Assembly: GCA_002159155.1 (NCBI GenBank)
Contig: LZRQ01000038.1
Span: forward strand, 1-23,266
Reading direction: 5' to 3'
DNA length: 23,266 bases
Origin: Firmicutes bacterium ZCTH02-B6
GTDB taxonomy: Bacteria; Bacillota; Limnochordia; Limnochordales; ZCTH02-B6
Of the stretch, positions 7,550 through 15,616 are shown one piece after another. The first letter of the stretch is position 1. Each line of letters begins with the position of its first letter. A program made the translations under genes and the position numbers. Below the pieces are notes generated by a model. The model searched no databases. It saw nothing but the letters and a program-made list of their open reading frames with translations, and was not told the origin of the DNA.

Positions 7550-8272
7550 TTGGCGAATTGCAAGGTGCAGGCGGTCCACAAGACACGGGCGGCCCACGAG
7601 ACGCCAGCGGCGCGACGGCCCCTGGCGCAACCCCGGGCGGGCGGCCGCGTCGCCGCCGTGGTGCTGGCTGCCGGCGTGGCTAGCCGCATGGGCGTGCTCA
7701 AGCAGCTATTGCCCATTGACGGGGAGCCGATGGTGCGCCGGGTGGTGCGCACGTGCCTTGACGCCGGTCTCGAGCCGGTCTGGGTCGTCACCGGCCACGG
7801 TGCACGAGAGGTGGAATTGGCGCTGGCCGGGATGCCCGCCGTCCGCTGCGTATACAACCCGCGCTACATGGAGGGCCAGGCCGGGTCGCTGCGTGCCGGT
7901 GTGCAGGCCGTCGCGGACCAGGTCTCGGCGGGACCGCCACTAGAGGAGGTCGCGGCCCTAGCCGTGCTCCTCGGAGACCAGCCGTTTGTCCGGCCGGATA
8001 CGTTGCGCCGGCTGGCCGCTCTGGCCTTGGAGCCCGGCGTTCTGGCCGCGGCAGCTGCGTACGGGCCGGCGCTTCCGGGGCCGCCGTGCGTCCTGCGGCG
8101 GGCTCTATGGCCAGAGGTGCTCTCTCTTAGCGGCGATCGGGGTGCGCGGTCGGTGCTGTTAGCCGCCGGCGACCGGGTACGCCTGGTGCCGGTGGACCGA
8201 GGCGAACTCAAGGACATCGACGAGCCGGCGGACCTCAAGCCGGCCGGCATCCGCCCCCCAGAGCCGCGGTGA
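7550..8272 (+). CDS. mocA: MocA-like molybdenum cofactor cytidylyltransferase (NTP-transferase)
   Basis: A nucleotidyltransferase of the MobA/MocA family, likely transferring CMP from CTP to molybdopterin to make the MCD cofactor used by XDH-family enzymes. The glycosyltransferase-A-like N-terminal signature is VVLAAGVASRMG with K shortly after (LKQLLPIDGEPMV). GDQPFV is the conserved metal-binding region and LKDIDEPAD the typical C-terminal motif. I prefer TTG 7550 (240 residues), which has GGGAGG (7535-7540) 9 nt upstream; the open frame extends to 7331 but that part is low-complexity and overlaps the helicase start. The neighbouring hydroxylase operon supports the cofactor role. No xdhC is present. 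Its 3' end overlaps the convergent MoaD-like gene by 38 bp. Confidence 0.85.
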   Translation: MANCKVQAVHKTRAAHETPAARRPLAQPRAGGRVAAVVLAAGVASRMGVLKQLLPIDGEPMVRRVVRTCLDAGLEPVWVVTGHGAREVELALAGMPAVRCVYNPRYMEGQAGSLRAGVQAVADQVSAGPPLEEVAALAVLLGDQPFVRPDTLRRLAALALEPGVLAAAAAYGPALPGPPCVLRRALWPEVLSLSGDRGARSVLLAAGDRVRLVPVDRGELKDIDEPADLKPAGIRPPEPR

Positions 8273-8510
8273 TGACCAACTCGCTGCCCGGCTCAAGGGG
8301 TGTTTCCCAGTCGTCCACCTGGACGTCGCCCGCCAAGAGGACCAGGTGGGGCTGGAGCCTGCCGTCCTCCCGCAATAGCCGCTCTCGGGCCCCCGGATAG
8401 CGCGCCATGAGGTTGGCCAGCACCTCGCGCACCGTCTTGCCTGGGATGTCCAGGGTGTGCTGTCCACCCGTCACGTCCCGCATCGGACTGGGCAGCCAAA
8501 CTTTCGGCAC
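8235..8510 (-). CDS. MoaD/ThiS-family beta-grasp protein with C-terminal tail
   Basis: A 91-residue ubiquitin-like protein of the MoaD/ThiS type. Family features are TVREVLANLMARYPG (helix 1), LLAGDVQVDD and ETPLEPGSELVITAAL, followed by a Gly-Gly motif. In this family the terminal Gly-Gly is adenylated and thiocarboxylated to donate sulfur for molybdopterin synthesis. Here Gly85-Gly87 is followed by CRPA, so the Gly-Gly is not at the terminus and may need trimming, or the protein may act differently. GTG 8510 lies 6 nt after the stop of the molybdenum subunit gene, so it is the last gene of the hydroxylase operon, with a GGGTGAG-type binding site spanning that junction. It overlaps the convergent mocA-like gene. 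Confidence 0.8.
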   Translation of the reverse strand: MPKVWLPSPMRDVTGGQHTLDIPGKTVREVLANLMARYPGARERLLREDGRLQPHLVLLAGDVQVDDWETPLEPGSELVITAALGGGCRPA

Positions 8511-8516
8511 GGCCGC

Positions 8517-10838
8517 TCACCCGGTTTCCCCGGCTTGATCGTCGGAGGCAGGCTGGTCGGCCCCGCCCAACGCACGCCACACCCGCTCCGGCGACATGGG
8601 GAGTTCGCGGATGCGCACACCCGTGGCTCTGGCGATGGCGTTGGCCACCGCAGCGATGGGCGGCACGATGGGCGTTTCGCCCACGCCCCGCACTCCGTAG
8701 GGGCCGTCGGAAGCCGGCACCTCCACCAGCACCGTGTCGATCATGGGCAGGTCCAAGGCGGTTGGCAACCGGTAGTCGAGGAAGTTGGGGTTGCGCATGA
8801 CGCCCCCGTCAAACACGTACCCCTCAAACAGCGCCCAGCCGATCCCCTGGGCCGCGCCGCCCTGCAACTGGCCCTCTACCGCCGTCGGGTGGATGGCCTT
8901 CCCTACGTCCTGCACCGCGGTGTAGCGCACGATGTCCACTTTGCCGGTTTCAAGGTCGACCCCCACATCGACGATGTGGGCGCCAAAGGCCGGGGCCATC
9001 TTGAGCTTGTTCACGATGCCTTTGGCGACGATGGGCCCGCCGGTCTTTTGCAGGTTGGCGACCACCTCTTTGAGGCTGATGCGGTACTGGGGCTCCTCCC
9101 ACAGCCAAAACTCCCCACCGCCAAAGGTGACGGCATCGGGATCCGCCTCGAGCAGCTGCGCCGCCCGCACTTTGAGCTGCGCGATGGCATCCTGGCACGC
9201 CCGCCAGCAGGCTGTCCCCGTGGCGTAGGTGGTGCGGCTGCCCCCGGTGACGTCGGTGTAGCCCACGGTGTCGGTATCGGCCACGATGGGCTTGACCTCA
9301 TGGGGCTCGAGCCCCAGCTCCTCGGCGACGATCATGGCCAACGACGCCCGGCTGCCGCTCAAGTCCACGGAGCCCGTGATCAGGTTGACGGTGCCGTCGG
9401 GATTAAATGTCAGCTGCACCGTCGACGTCAGGCTGCCGCCAAACCAAAAGCCGGCCGCCACGCCTCGCCCGAAGGCGTATGGCCCACGCCGCTCGGGCAA
9501 CGGGGCGTTGTAGTGGGGATGGTCCCGCACTGCTTCGAGCACTTCCCGGAACCCGATGCGATTGAACGGCGTCCCGTACACGAGCCGGTCGCCTTCCGCA
9601 GAAGCGTTCTTAAGCCGCAACTCCACCGGGTCCATCCCCAAGGACTCCGCGATTTCGTCGAGGACGGTTTCCACCGCAAAGGCGGCCTGCGGCGCGCCCG
9701 GCGCCCGGTAGGACTGGACCCGGGGTTTGTTGGTGACCACGTCGTAGCCGTCGATGCGGAAATTGGGAACCCGGTAGGGGGACAGGGCCGTCACCGCTCC
9801 GGCCCCCACCGGTGCGCCGGGAAATGCGCCGGCGTCGTACACCATGTAGAGCTGCGCGGCCACCAACGCGCCGCTCCGCTTGGCGCCCAGTTTGCAGCGG
9901 ATGTAGGTCGGGGAGCCGGGACCCGTGCCCGTGAACACCTCCGCTCTCGACATCCACATCTTGACCGGCCGGCCCGCCTTGCGGGAGAGGAGCGCCGCAA
10001 TAGGCTCAAGGTATACCTGGATCTTGCCGCCGAAACCGCCGCCGACCTCCATGGGGATGACGCGAATGCGGCCCGCGGGGATTTGCAACAGCTGCGCCAG
10101 CTGCTCACGGGCGGAAAACGCGCCCTGCGTGCTGGTCCAAACCGTCAGGCGCCCGTCCGCTTCCCAGGAGGCGGTGGCGTTTTGCGGCTCGATGTACCCC
10201 TGGTGCACCATGGCGGTGCGGAATTCGCGTTCAATGACCACGTCGGCCTCGGCGAAACCGGCCTCCAGATCGCCGCGCTCGTACTGGATGTGCTTGGCGA
10301 CGTTGCTGGGCTGCTCCGCCTTTCCCCCGCCGGGGGTGACGGTGTAAAGGTCGGCGTGGATGAGCGGGGCGCCGGGATCCATGGCGGCCAGGGCGTCTTC
10401 CACCACCGGCAGCGGCTCATACTCCACCTCGATGAGCCGCGCCGCGTCCCGGGCGGCTTGCCGGGTGGTCGCAGCTACGGCGGCTACCGGCTGGCCCTGG
10501 TACACCACCTTGTCCCGGGCCATGATCAGCTGGCTCGCGTACTTGAGCTCAATGGCGCCCTCCCCGAGTTCGGCCACGGCGTCGGTGTCAAGGGCAGGCA
10601 TATCCGCTGCCGTGATGATGGCCCGCACCCCAGGATGCTCCTGCGCCCGGCGGGTATCGATGGACTTGATGCGGGCGTGAGGGTAAGGGCTGCGCACCAC
10701 CTGGCCGTAGAGCATCCCGGGCAGGCGCACGTCGGCGCCAAACTGGGCTCGCCCCGTCACCTTGTCAACGCCGTCGTGGCGGATGGGGCGGGTGCCGATG
10801 ACGCGGTACTCGTGCCCGTTCTTTTCGGTGACCTTCAT
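8517..10838 (-). CDS. Xanthine dehydrogenase-family molybdopterin-binding large subunit
   Basis: A 773-residue catalytic subunit of a molybdenum hydroxylase. The N-terminal aldehyde-oxidase hammerhead domain (GRAQFGADVRLPGMLYG) spans about residues 25-150. Cofactor motifs follow: STQG with Gln238, GGGFGGK at 266-272, SYRAPGAPQ at 376-384 and the catalytic GVGE with Glu721 near the C-terminus. The active-site loop lacks the Cys-containing CSFR motif of aerobic CO dehydrogenase, so it is not form I CoxL. It could act on purines, nicotinate-like N-heterocycles or aldehydes. ATG 10838 overlaps the stop of the iron-sulfur subunit gene (ATGA) and has GGAGGTG 8 nt upstream, so translation should be coupled. 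The substrate is unassigned. Confidence 0.93.
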   Translation of the reverse strand: MKVTEKNGHEYRVIGTRPIRHDGVDKVTGRAQFGADVRLPGMLYGQVVRSPYPHARIKSIDTRRAQEHPGVRAIITAADMPALDTDAVAELGEGAIELKYASQLIMARDKVVYQGQPVAAVAATTRQAARDAARLIEVEYEPLPVVEDALAAMDPGAPLIHADLYTVTPGGGKAEQPSNVAKHIQYERGDLEAGFAEADVVIEREFRTAMVHQGYIEPQNATASWEADGRLTVWTSTQGAFSAREQLAQLLQIPAGRIRVIPMEVGGGFGGKIQVYLEPIAALLSRKAGRPVKMWMSRAEVFTGTGPGSPTYIRCKLGAKRSGALVAAQLYMVYDAGAFPGAPVGAGAVTALSPYRVPNFRIDGYDVVTNKPRVQSYRAPGAPQAAFAVETVLDEIAESLGMDPVELRLKNASAEGDRLVYGTPFNRIGFREVLEAVRDHPHYNAPLPERRGPYAFGRGVAAGFWFGGSLTSTVQLTFNPDGTVNLITGSVDLSGSRASLAMIVAEELGLEPHEVKPIVADTDTVGYTDVTGGSRTTYATGTACWRACQDAIAQLKVRAAQLLEADPDAVTFGGGEFWLWEEPQYRISLKEVVANLQKTGGPIVAKGIVNKLKMAPAFGAHIVDVGVDLETGKVDIVRYTAVQDVGKAIHPTAVEGQLQGGAAQGIGWALFEGYVFDGGVMRNPNFLDYRLPTALDLPMIDTVLVEVPASDGPYGVRGVGETPIVPPIAAVANAIARATGVRIRELPMSPERVWRALGGADQPASDDQAGETG

Positions 10839-11428
10839 GCCGGGCGCACCTCCTCGCCTGCGGTTGGCCGGGAGCTGGACTGCGGCGCATTGCCGGTCGC
10901 GCCCGCTTCCGCCTTGTCCGCGAGGGCCGCCTCGCCGGCACTGCCGTCGGCTTGCATCCGCTCGGCAGCGTCCAGGACGGCCCGGATGATCTTGTCATAG
11001 CCCGTGCAGCGGCAAAGGTTGCCGGCCAGCCACCGGCGGGCCTGCTGTTCGGTCGGGCGCGGGTGCGCGTCCAAGAGCGCCTTGGCCGACACGAGAAACC
11101 CAGGCGTGCAAGCGCCGCACTGCAGCGCCCCATGCTCGAGAAACGCTTGCTGCAGCGGGTGCAGGCCGTCCGCAGCCAGTCCCTCGATGGTGACGATCTC
11201 TCGGCCCTGCGCCTCTACCGCCAGGACGAGGCAGCTGTTGACCGGGCGGCCGTCCAGGAGCACGCAGCACGCACCGCAGTTGCCGTTGCCGCAGCCTTCC
11301 TTGGTGCCGGTCAGCCCGAGCTCTTCGCGGAGCACCTCGAGGAGCGTCTGCCTTGGCTCGCAGACAAAGGTTTCCGGTACCCCGTTGATGGTGGTTTCCA
11401 CAATCACCTTAGTCGACATGGCCGCCAT
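10835..11428 (-). CDS. Xanthine dehydrogenase-family [2Fe-2S] small subunit
   Basis: A 197-residue electron-transfer subunit with two [2Fe-2S] clusters. The plant-ferredoxin-type cluster uses Cys46, Cys51, Cys54 and Cys66 (GCGNGNCGAC). The helical-domain cluster uses Cys104, Cys107, Cys139 and Cys141 (QCGACTPG and LCRCTGY). Usual length is about 150-170; the extra ~35 C-terminal residues are Ala/Gly/Ser/Glu-rich. ATG 11428 and ATG 11419 are both possible: GGGAGG lies 3 nt from the first and 12 nt from the second, neither ideal. The gene follows the FAD subunit by 36 nt and overlaps the large-subunit start by 4 nt, giving the order M-S-L. Confidence 0.92.
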   Translation of the reverse strand: MAAMSTKVIVETTINGVPETFVCEPRQTLLEVLREELGLTGTKEGCGNGNCGACCVLLDGRPVNSCLVLAVEAQGREIVTIEGLAADGLHPLQQAFLEHGALQCGACTPGFLVSAKALLDAHPRPTEQQARRWLAGNLCRCTGYDKIIRAVLDAAERMQADGSAGEAALADKAEAGATGNAPQSSSRPTAGEEVRPA

Positions 11429-11464
11429 TCGCCTCCCGTTTGCGGCGCTTCGGGCGTCGTTGCG

Positions 11465-12355
11465 TCAGGAGCGTGCCGCCGGTCCGCCGGCCAACCGATC
11501 CCGGACGGCCCGTAAGGTCCGGAACGTCAGTACGGTGACGAGATGCCGCCGGTACTCGGCGCTGCCCCGCACGTCGGAGATGGGCTTGGCTGCCTCGACC
11601 GCGAGCTGTGCGGCGCGCCGCAGGTGTTCATCGGTCAGCGGCTTGCCCGCCAGATACTCCTCCGCCGCGATGGCCCGCACAGGCGTTGGCGCCACCGCTC
11701 CGAGGGCGACGCGCACGTGAGCGCACGTGCCTTCCGCTGGATCCAATGTGACCGCCGCCGCCACCCCGGCAACGGCGATATCCATTTCATTGCGGGGCGT
11801 GAAACGCAGGTAAGCCGAGGCGGTATGCGGCGGGGGAACGGGCAGGTGCAGGCGGACCAGCAACTCCCCCGGCGCCAGGCACGTCTGGCCAGGGCCGGTG
11901 CACACCGATTCCACGGGCACGCGACGGGTGCCGCCCGGCCCAGTGATGACCGCTTCAGCCGCGTGGACGATGAGCGGCGGAACGGAATCGGCCGACGGGG
12001 CGGCGTTGCACAGGTTGCCGCCCAAGCTAGCCCGGTTTTGGACCATGACGGACCCGATGAGCGTGCAGGCGGTGTGGAGAGCGGGGTAATGTTGCTGGAC
12101 ACGGGGAAAGGCCGCTACTTGGGCGCACGGGACGGCCGCTCCGATGGTGAGCCCTTCCTCAGGATTCCAGTCGAGCACACACAGGTCCGGAATACGCTTG
12201 ACGTCCACTACAAGGCTTGCCCGCCGTCGGCCTTCCTGGAGCTGGGGGATGAGGTCGGTGCCGCCGGCGAGGACGCGGGCGGAGCCGTTGGCGCCAACCA
12301 AGAGCTCCACCGCTTCGGCCACCGTGCGTGGGGCCGCATAAGCAAAGGCTTCCAT
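11465..12355 (-). CDS. Xanthine dehydrogenase-family FAD-binding medium subunit
   Basis: A 296-residue FAD-binding subunit that passes electrons from the iron-sulfur subunit to an acceptor. The FAD motifs are AGGTDLIPQL (30-39) and IGSVMVQNRASLGGNLCNA (100-118). RFTPRNEMDIAVAGVA matches the conserved C-terminal CO-dehydrogenase flavoprotein region. The open frame runs upstream to 13072 without a stop, but that part is antisense to the ABC ATPase and is not coding. ATG 12355 begins the family's normal N-terminus (FAYAAPRTVAEAVELL) and has AAGGAGG 11 nt upstream. It is the first gene of the hydroxylase operon; no convincing promoter was found for it in 12356-12572. Confidence 0.92.
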   Translation of the reverse strand: MEAFAYAAPRTVAEAVELLVGANGSARVLAGGTDLIPQLQEGRRRASLVVDVKRIPDLCVLDWNPEEGLTIGAAVPCAQVAAFPRVQQHYPALHTACTLIGSVMVQNRASLGGNLCNAAPSADSVPPLIVHAAEAVITGPGGTRRVPVESVCTGPGQTCLAPGELLVRLHLPVPPPHTASAYLRFTPRNEMDIAVAGVAAAVTLDPAEGTCAHVRVALGAVAPTPVRAIAAEEYLAGKPLTDEHLRRAAQLAVEAAKPISDVRGSAEYRRHLVTVLTFRTLRAVRDRLAGGPAARS

Positions 12356-12512
12356 ACGGGGCGTCGCCTCCTTGCGCGCGAGTAGGCCCTGCATTGGTTT
12401 TCTGGTTGGCACCCGCCGTTCCTTCACAACCGGCCGCGGCGCGGTGGGCGGCGTGGGCCTGGCGCGCCGATGAGGTCGCCGGGAGGTCGCTGGGGACGGG
12501 TAGGGTGAAAAC

Positions 12513-12541
12513 TTGATGTGAGTAGTTGATGATGTTAAGAT
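12513..12541 (+). promoter_or_regulatory. Possible promoter P1 for the ABC exporter operon
   Basis: TTGATG (12513-12518, 4/6) and TAAGAT (12536-12541, 4/6) are separated by 17 nt. Transcription from here would start near 12548, leaving a leader of about 25 nt that carries AAGGAG before ATG 12573. This is consistent with the listed ATPase start but competes with the stronger match at 12548-12577. Confidence 0.4.
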
Positions 12542-12547
12542 TCCACA

Positions 12548-12577
12548 TTGACATCCTCTAAGGAGTAGCTTTATGAT
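12548..12577 (+). promoter_or_regulatory. Near-consensus promoter P2 overlapping the ATPase start codon
   Basis: TTGACA (12548-12553, 6/6) and TATGAT (12572-12577, 5/6) are 18 nt apart. The -10 box contains the ATG at 12573, so transcripts from P2 would begin near 12584, inside the listed coding sequence. They could only be translated from ATG 12663, which has GGGGGA 6 nt upstream. Confidence 0.5.
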
Positions 12578-13718
12578 AGGGGCGATTTCCAGGAGCGTCC
12601 TGCGCCGGGGCTGGCGAGCAGCCCTGCGGCGGGAGCGGCGAAGGGCAACAGGGGGAATGGACATGGACGCGCTGGTCACGGCGGAAGATCTGCGCAAGCG
12701 ATTTCCCCGCAAGCGGGTGGGGCAGCGCCGGTGGTGGCCTTGGGCACGGCGGGAAAACGGCCGCGGGGGCAACGGCACAGGCGCGTCCGGCGCGGCGGGG
12801 GACGAATGGATTGTGGCTGTGGACGGCGTCAGCTTCGAGGTGCAGCGGGGGGAGATCTTTGGCCTCCTAGGACCCAACGGCGCCGGCAAGTCGACGACTA
12901 TCCGGATGCTCAGCACGCTGCTGGAGCCCAGCGCGGGTACGGCTGTCATCTGCGGCCATGACGTGCGGTGGGAACCCATGCAAGCCCGGGCACGCCTGGG
13001 AGTGGTGCTGGCCGGGGACAGGAGCCTGTACTGGAAGCTCTCGGGTCGCGAGAACCTAGAATTTTTTGCCACCCTCTATCATGTGCCGGCGCACGAGGTG
13101 CCGCACCGGGTCAACTGGGCCCTTGAACGGATGGGGCTCGCTGACCGCGCCGATGAGCTGGTGGAGCGGTACTCCACCGGCATGAAGCAGCGGCTGTCGC
13201 TGGCCCGGGCGCTCTTGGCCGACCCGCCGGTGCTGCTGTTGGACGAACCCACTTTGGGGCTCGACCCCCAGTCCGCCCGCAATCTCCGGGAACTCATTCT
13301 CGAGCTCAAGCGCGAAGGGCGGGCCATCCTCCTGACCACCCACTACATGGAAGAAGCGGACTTCTTATGCGACCGGGTCGCCATCATCGATCACGGTACC
13401 ATTATCGCCATGGACAGTCCCGGAGCCCTCAAGCGGCGCTTGCCCCATGAGCGGGTGTATCGCCTGGAGCTTAGGGAAACCAACGGGGCCCTGAGGCTCA
13501 CCGACCTTGTCCCAGGAGCGGCCGTGGTGGAGGAGCGCAGGGACGAGGCCACGGGAACGCTGCACCTGGCGTTGACGCTGGCCGAGCCCGAGCAGGACCT
13601 GGCGGCTCTTTGGACGGGCCTCGCCCACAGCGGCGCCAGCGTCGTCAACTACTCGGTTCAGGAGCCGACGCTGGAGGACGTGTTTATCTCCCTGACGGGC
13701 CGGGCCCTGCGGGATTAG
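12573..13718 (+). CDS. ABC-2 type exporter ATP-binding protein (DrrA/CcmA type)
   Basis: A 381-residue ATPase that would power the two permeases encoded after it. Walker A is GPNGAGKST (100-108), the signature STGMKQRLSLARALL, Walker B VLLLDEPTLGLD, and the H-loop TTHYMEEAD. A C-terminal ~90-residue extension is typical of DrrA-like drug or polysaccharide exporters. An Arg/Gly-rich insert (about residues 45-78) separates the first strand from VAVDGVSFEV. ATG 12573 has AAGGAG 7 nt upstream, but it gives an unusual Arg-rich 28-residue leader; ATG 12663 (351 residues) is a realistic alternative. The gene is divergent from the hydroxylase operon and leads a three-gene exporter operon. The substrate is unknown. 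Confidence 0.93.
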   Translation: MIGAISRSVLRRGWRAALRRERRRATGGMDMDALVTAEDLRKRFPRKRVGQRRWWPWARRENGRGGNGTGASGAAGDEWIVAVDGVSFEVQRGEIFGLLGPNGAGKSTTIRMLSTLLEPSAGTAVICGHDVRWEPMQARARLGVVLAGDRSLYWKLSGRENLEFFATLYHVPAHEVPHRVNWALERMGLADRADELVERYSTGMKQRLSLARALLADPPVLLLDEPTLGLDPQSARNLRELILELKREGRAILLTTHYMEEADFLCDRVAIIDHGTIIAMDSPGALKRRLPHERVYRLELRETNGALRLTDLVPGAAVVEERRDEATGTLHLALTLAEPEQDLAALWTGLAHSGASVVNYSVQEPTLEDVFISLTGRALRD

Positions 13719-13733
13719 GCGGGAGGTGGCGTG

Positions 13734-14576
13734 ATGGGGGCTTTCCGTTGGTGGGATTACGGGCGGGCCGTGCTGGCTGTGTTTAAGAAGGAATGGTTGA
13801 TGCAGCTGCGCTACCCGGCGGAGCTGGTGGGAGCGGTGATCTGGCCTGTGCTCTTCCCGGCCGTGTACATCTTTTCCGCCCGCGCTTTGGCGGGACCGGA
13901 CGGGGAGGCGGTGGCGGTGTTCGCCAGTCGCACCGGCACCGCGGATTACGTGGGCTACATCCTGTTTGGCACCATGCTCTGGATGATTCTCAACATCACC
14001 CTTTGGGACCTCGGCGGCCACCTGCGCCGGGAGCAGGTGCGCGGCACGCTGGAGGCATGCTGGACAACGCCGGCGTCCCGGGTCGGCATGCTCATGGGCG
14101 CGTCATTGACGCAAGTTTCCACCTCCGTTGCGTTTCTGTTGGTGGCGGCCCTCGTGCTGCGGGTGGTGTACGGGTTCGAGCTGCGGGGCAGCATCGGGCC
14201 GCTGCTGTTGCTGATGGTGTTGTCGATCCTGCCCGTCATCGGCCTTGGCCTGGCGTTTGCCAGCCTGGTGGTGGTGTTGAAGGAAATTAACTCCCTGGTG
14301 TTTCTAGTCCGGGGCATTTTTATGGTGTTTGCCGGCATGACGTACCCGGTGGAAGTGCTGCCGGGCTGGATGCAGGCGGTCAGCCGCTTCTTGCCCCTTA
14401 CCTATTCGATCCGCGCGATGCGAGCGGTAGGTTTGAGCGGCGCGGGGTGGGCCGAAGTACGGGGCGACGCCTTGGCCTTGATGGCGTTTTCGGTCGTGCT
14501 TCTCGTCGCCGGATGGCTGGCGTTCCGTGGCGTCGAGCGCATGGCACAGCAGGCGGGAACGTTGGCGCACTATTGA
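13734..14576 (+). CDS. ABC-2 type exporter permease 1
   Basis: A 280-residue integral membrane protein with six hydrophobic segments and the ABC-2 permease pattern: cytoplasmic N-terminus (FKKEWLMQLRYP), a long first extracytoplasmic loop, RREQVRGTLEACWTTPAS before helix 3, and GMTYPVEVLPGWMQAVSRFLPLTY near the C-terminus. The last motif is diagnostic for this family. GTG 13731 and ATG 13734 are adjacent in frame; GGAGG at 13722-13726 spaces better to ATG 13734 (7 nt). It starts 15 nt after the ATPase stop. Confidence 0.9.
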   Translation: MGAFRWWDYGRAVLAVFKKEWLMQLRYPAELVGAVIWPVLFPAVYIFSARALAGPDGEAVAVFASRTGTADYVGYILFGTMLWMILNITLWDLGGHLRREQVRGTLEACWTTPASRVGMLMGASLTQVSTSVAFLLVAALVLRVVYGFELRGSIGPLLLLMVLSILPVIGLGLAFASLVVVLKEINSLVFLVRGIFMVFAGMTYPVEVLPGWMQAVSRFLPLTYSIRAMRAVGLSGAGWAEVRGDALALMAFSVVLLVAGWLAFRGVERMAQQAGTLAHY

Positions 14577-14593
14577 GGACGGGGTGAGTTTCC

Positions 14594-15433
14594 ATGGAGT
14601 GGCGGACCGATCTGAGGACAAACCTGCGGGTGGTGCGGGCCATCATCGCCAAGGACTGGCGGGTGTACTGGCGCTACCCGGTAAACGCCTTCATGAGCCT
14701 GCTGACGCCTATCATGTGGCTTACGCCCGTGTTCTTCCTGGGCTTAACCTTTTCCCGGGACGGCGACGCCCTGGGGTTTCGGGCCTCGACCGGGACGGGG
14801 GATTTCGTTGCCTTCATGGTGCTGGGCGGCGTCGTCGCCAGTTACGTGCGGACCGTGTTTTGGCAGATGGGATTTTCCCTCAAGACGGAGATGGAGCAGG
14901 GGACGTTGGAGAGCTTGTGGCTGACGCCCAACTCGCGCCTGTGGCTCTTGGTGGGGCGCAGTGTCGTCAACGTTTTGCTCACGGCTATCAACACGGTAAC
15001 GGTCATGGCGGCGGTGTATCTGCTGTTTGGTTTTGAGATGACCGGTAACGTCGGCCAGGCCCTGCTCATCCTGCTGCCGCTGATTGTCGCCCTCTACGGG
15101 TTTGGCATCGCTTACGCCGGCATCGTGCTGTATGTCAAAGACGCCAACAGCTTGACGGACTTGACGAGCTTCTTTGTCGAGGTGGTGTCGGGTTTCAACT
15201 ACCCCGTGACCGCGCTGCCGCGGGCGCTGATGGTGGTGGGGTTGGCGCTGCCGGTCACGTACGGGGTAGACGCCATCCGAGCCATTGTGCTCGGCACGCG
15301 GCCGCTGGTGCCGGTGCAGGTGTCGGTGGCGGTGGTGCTGGTGTCCGTGGTCGTCTTTTGGGTTTTGGGACGGTGGATTTTCAACCGGGTGGACGCCCGC
15401 GTGCGGGCCATGGGGACGCTTGGGACGCACTGA
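14594..15433 (+). CDS. ABC-2 type exporter permease 2
   Basis: A 279-residue homologue of the preceding permease and its likely heterodimer partner. It shares the architecture: IIAKDWRVYWRYPVN at the N-terminus, KTEMEQGTLESLWLTPNSR before helix 3, and SGFNYPVTALPRALMVVGLALPVTYGVDAIR at the C-terminus. ATG 14594 has GGGGTGAG a few nt upstream and lies 17 nt after the stop of permease 1. The pair plus ATPase forms a complete exporter. Confidence 0.9.
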   Translation: MEWRTDLRTNLRVVRAIIAKDWRVYWRYPVNAFMSLLTPIMWLTPVFFLGLTFSRDGDALGFRASTGTGDFVAFMVLGGVVASYVRTVFWQMGFSLKTEMEQGTLESLWLTPNSRLWLLVGRSVVNVLLTAINTVTVMAAVYLLFGFEMTGNVGQALLILLPLIVALYGFGIAYAGIVLYVKDANSLTDLTSFFVEVVSGFNYPVTALPRALMVVGLALPVTYGVDAIRAIVLGTRPLVPVQVSVAVVLVSVVVFWVLGRWIFNRVDARVRAMGTLGTH

Positions 15434-15455
15434 TCCCACCGTATTGTACGCCGGT

Positions 15456-15477
15456 GGCGGGCGCCCAGCGTCCCGCC
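15456..15477 (+). terminator. Weak GC hairpin after the exporter permeases
   Basis: GGCGGG (15456-15461) pairs with CCCGCC (15472-15477) across a 10-nt loop, 22 nt after the permease 2 stop. No T-run follows, so termination is doubtful and read-through into the small downstream gene is possible. The rest of 15434-15616 shows only a GACT/AGTC inverted repeat (15540-15551) and no clear promoter. Confidence 0.25.
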
Positions 15478-15616
15478 GCGCGGAAGTCCCCTGGAGCGTA
15501 TGCCCTTCTCTCGTGTCTTAAGGCCGCGATGGCAGAAGGAGACTGAATAGTCACAAAGAAAGATCGGGTCAGAACGCACAGCGCGGCCGCCGGTAAAGAA
15601 ACGGAGGCGAGGCCCG

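Noticed and set aside
8517..10838. Aerobic CO dehydrogenase (CoxL) identity for the large subunit
   Set aside because: The active-site loop reads SYRAPGAPQ and lacks the Cys-containing motif of form I CO dehydrogenase; only membership of the wider XDH family is supported.
8457..11000. An 847-codon open frame on the plus strand opposite the molybdenum subunit gene
   Set aside because: It is antisense to a protein with all expected family motifs; its own translation is His/Arg/Gly-rich with no recognisable domain. Long antisense frames are common in GC-rich genes.
12356..13072. Upstream extension of the FAD subunit frame to 13072
   Set aside because: It runs antisense through the ABC ATPase coding region and adds Arg/Pro/Ser-rich sequence unlike any XDH subunit. 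ATG 12355 with AAGGAGG starts the family N-terminus.
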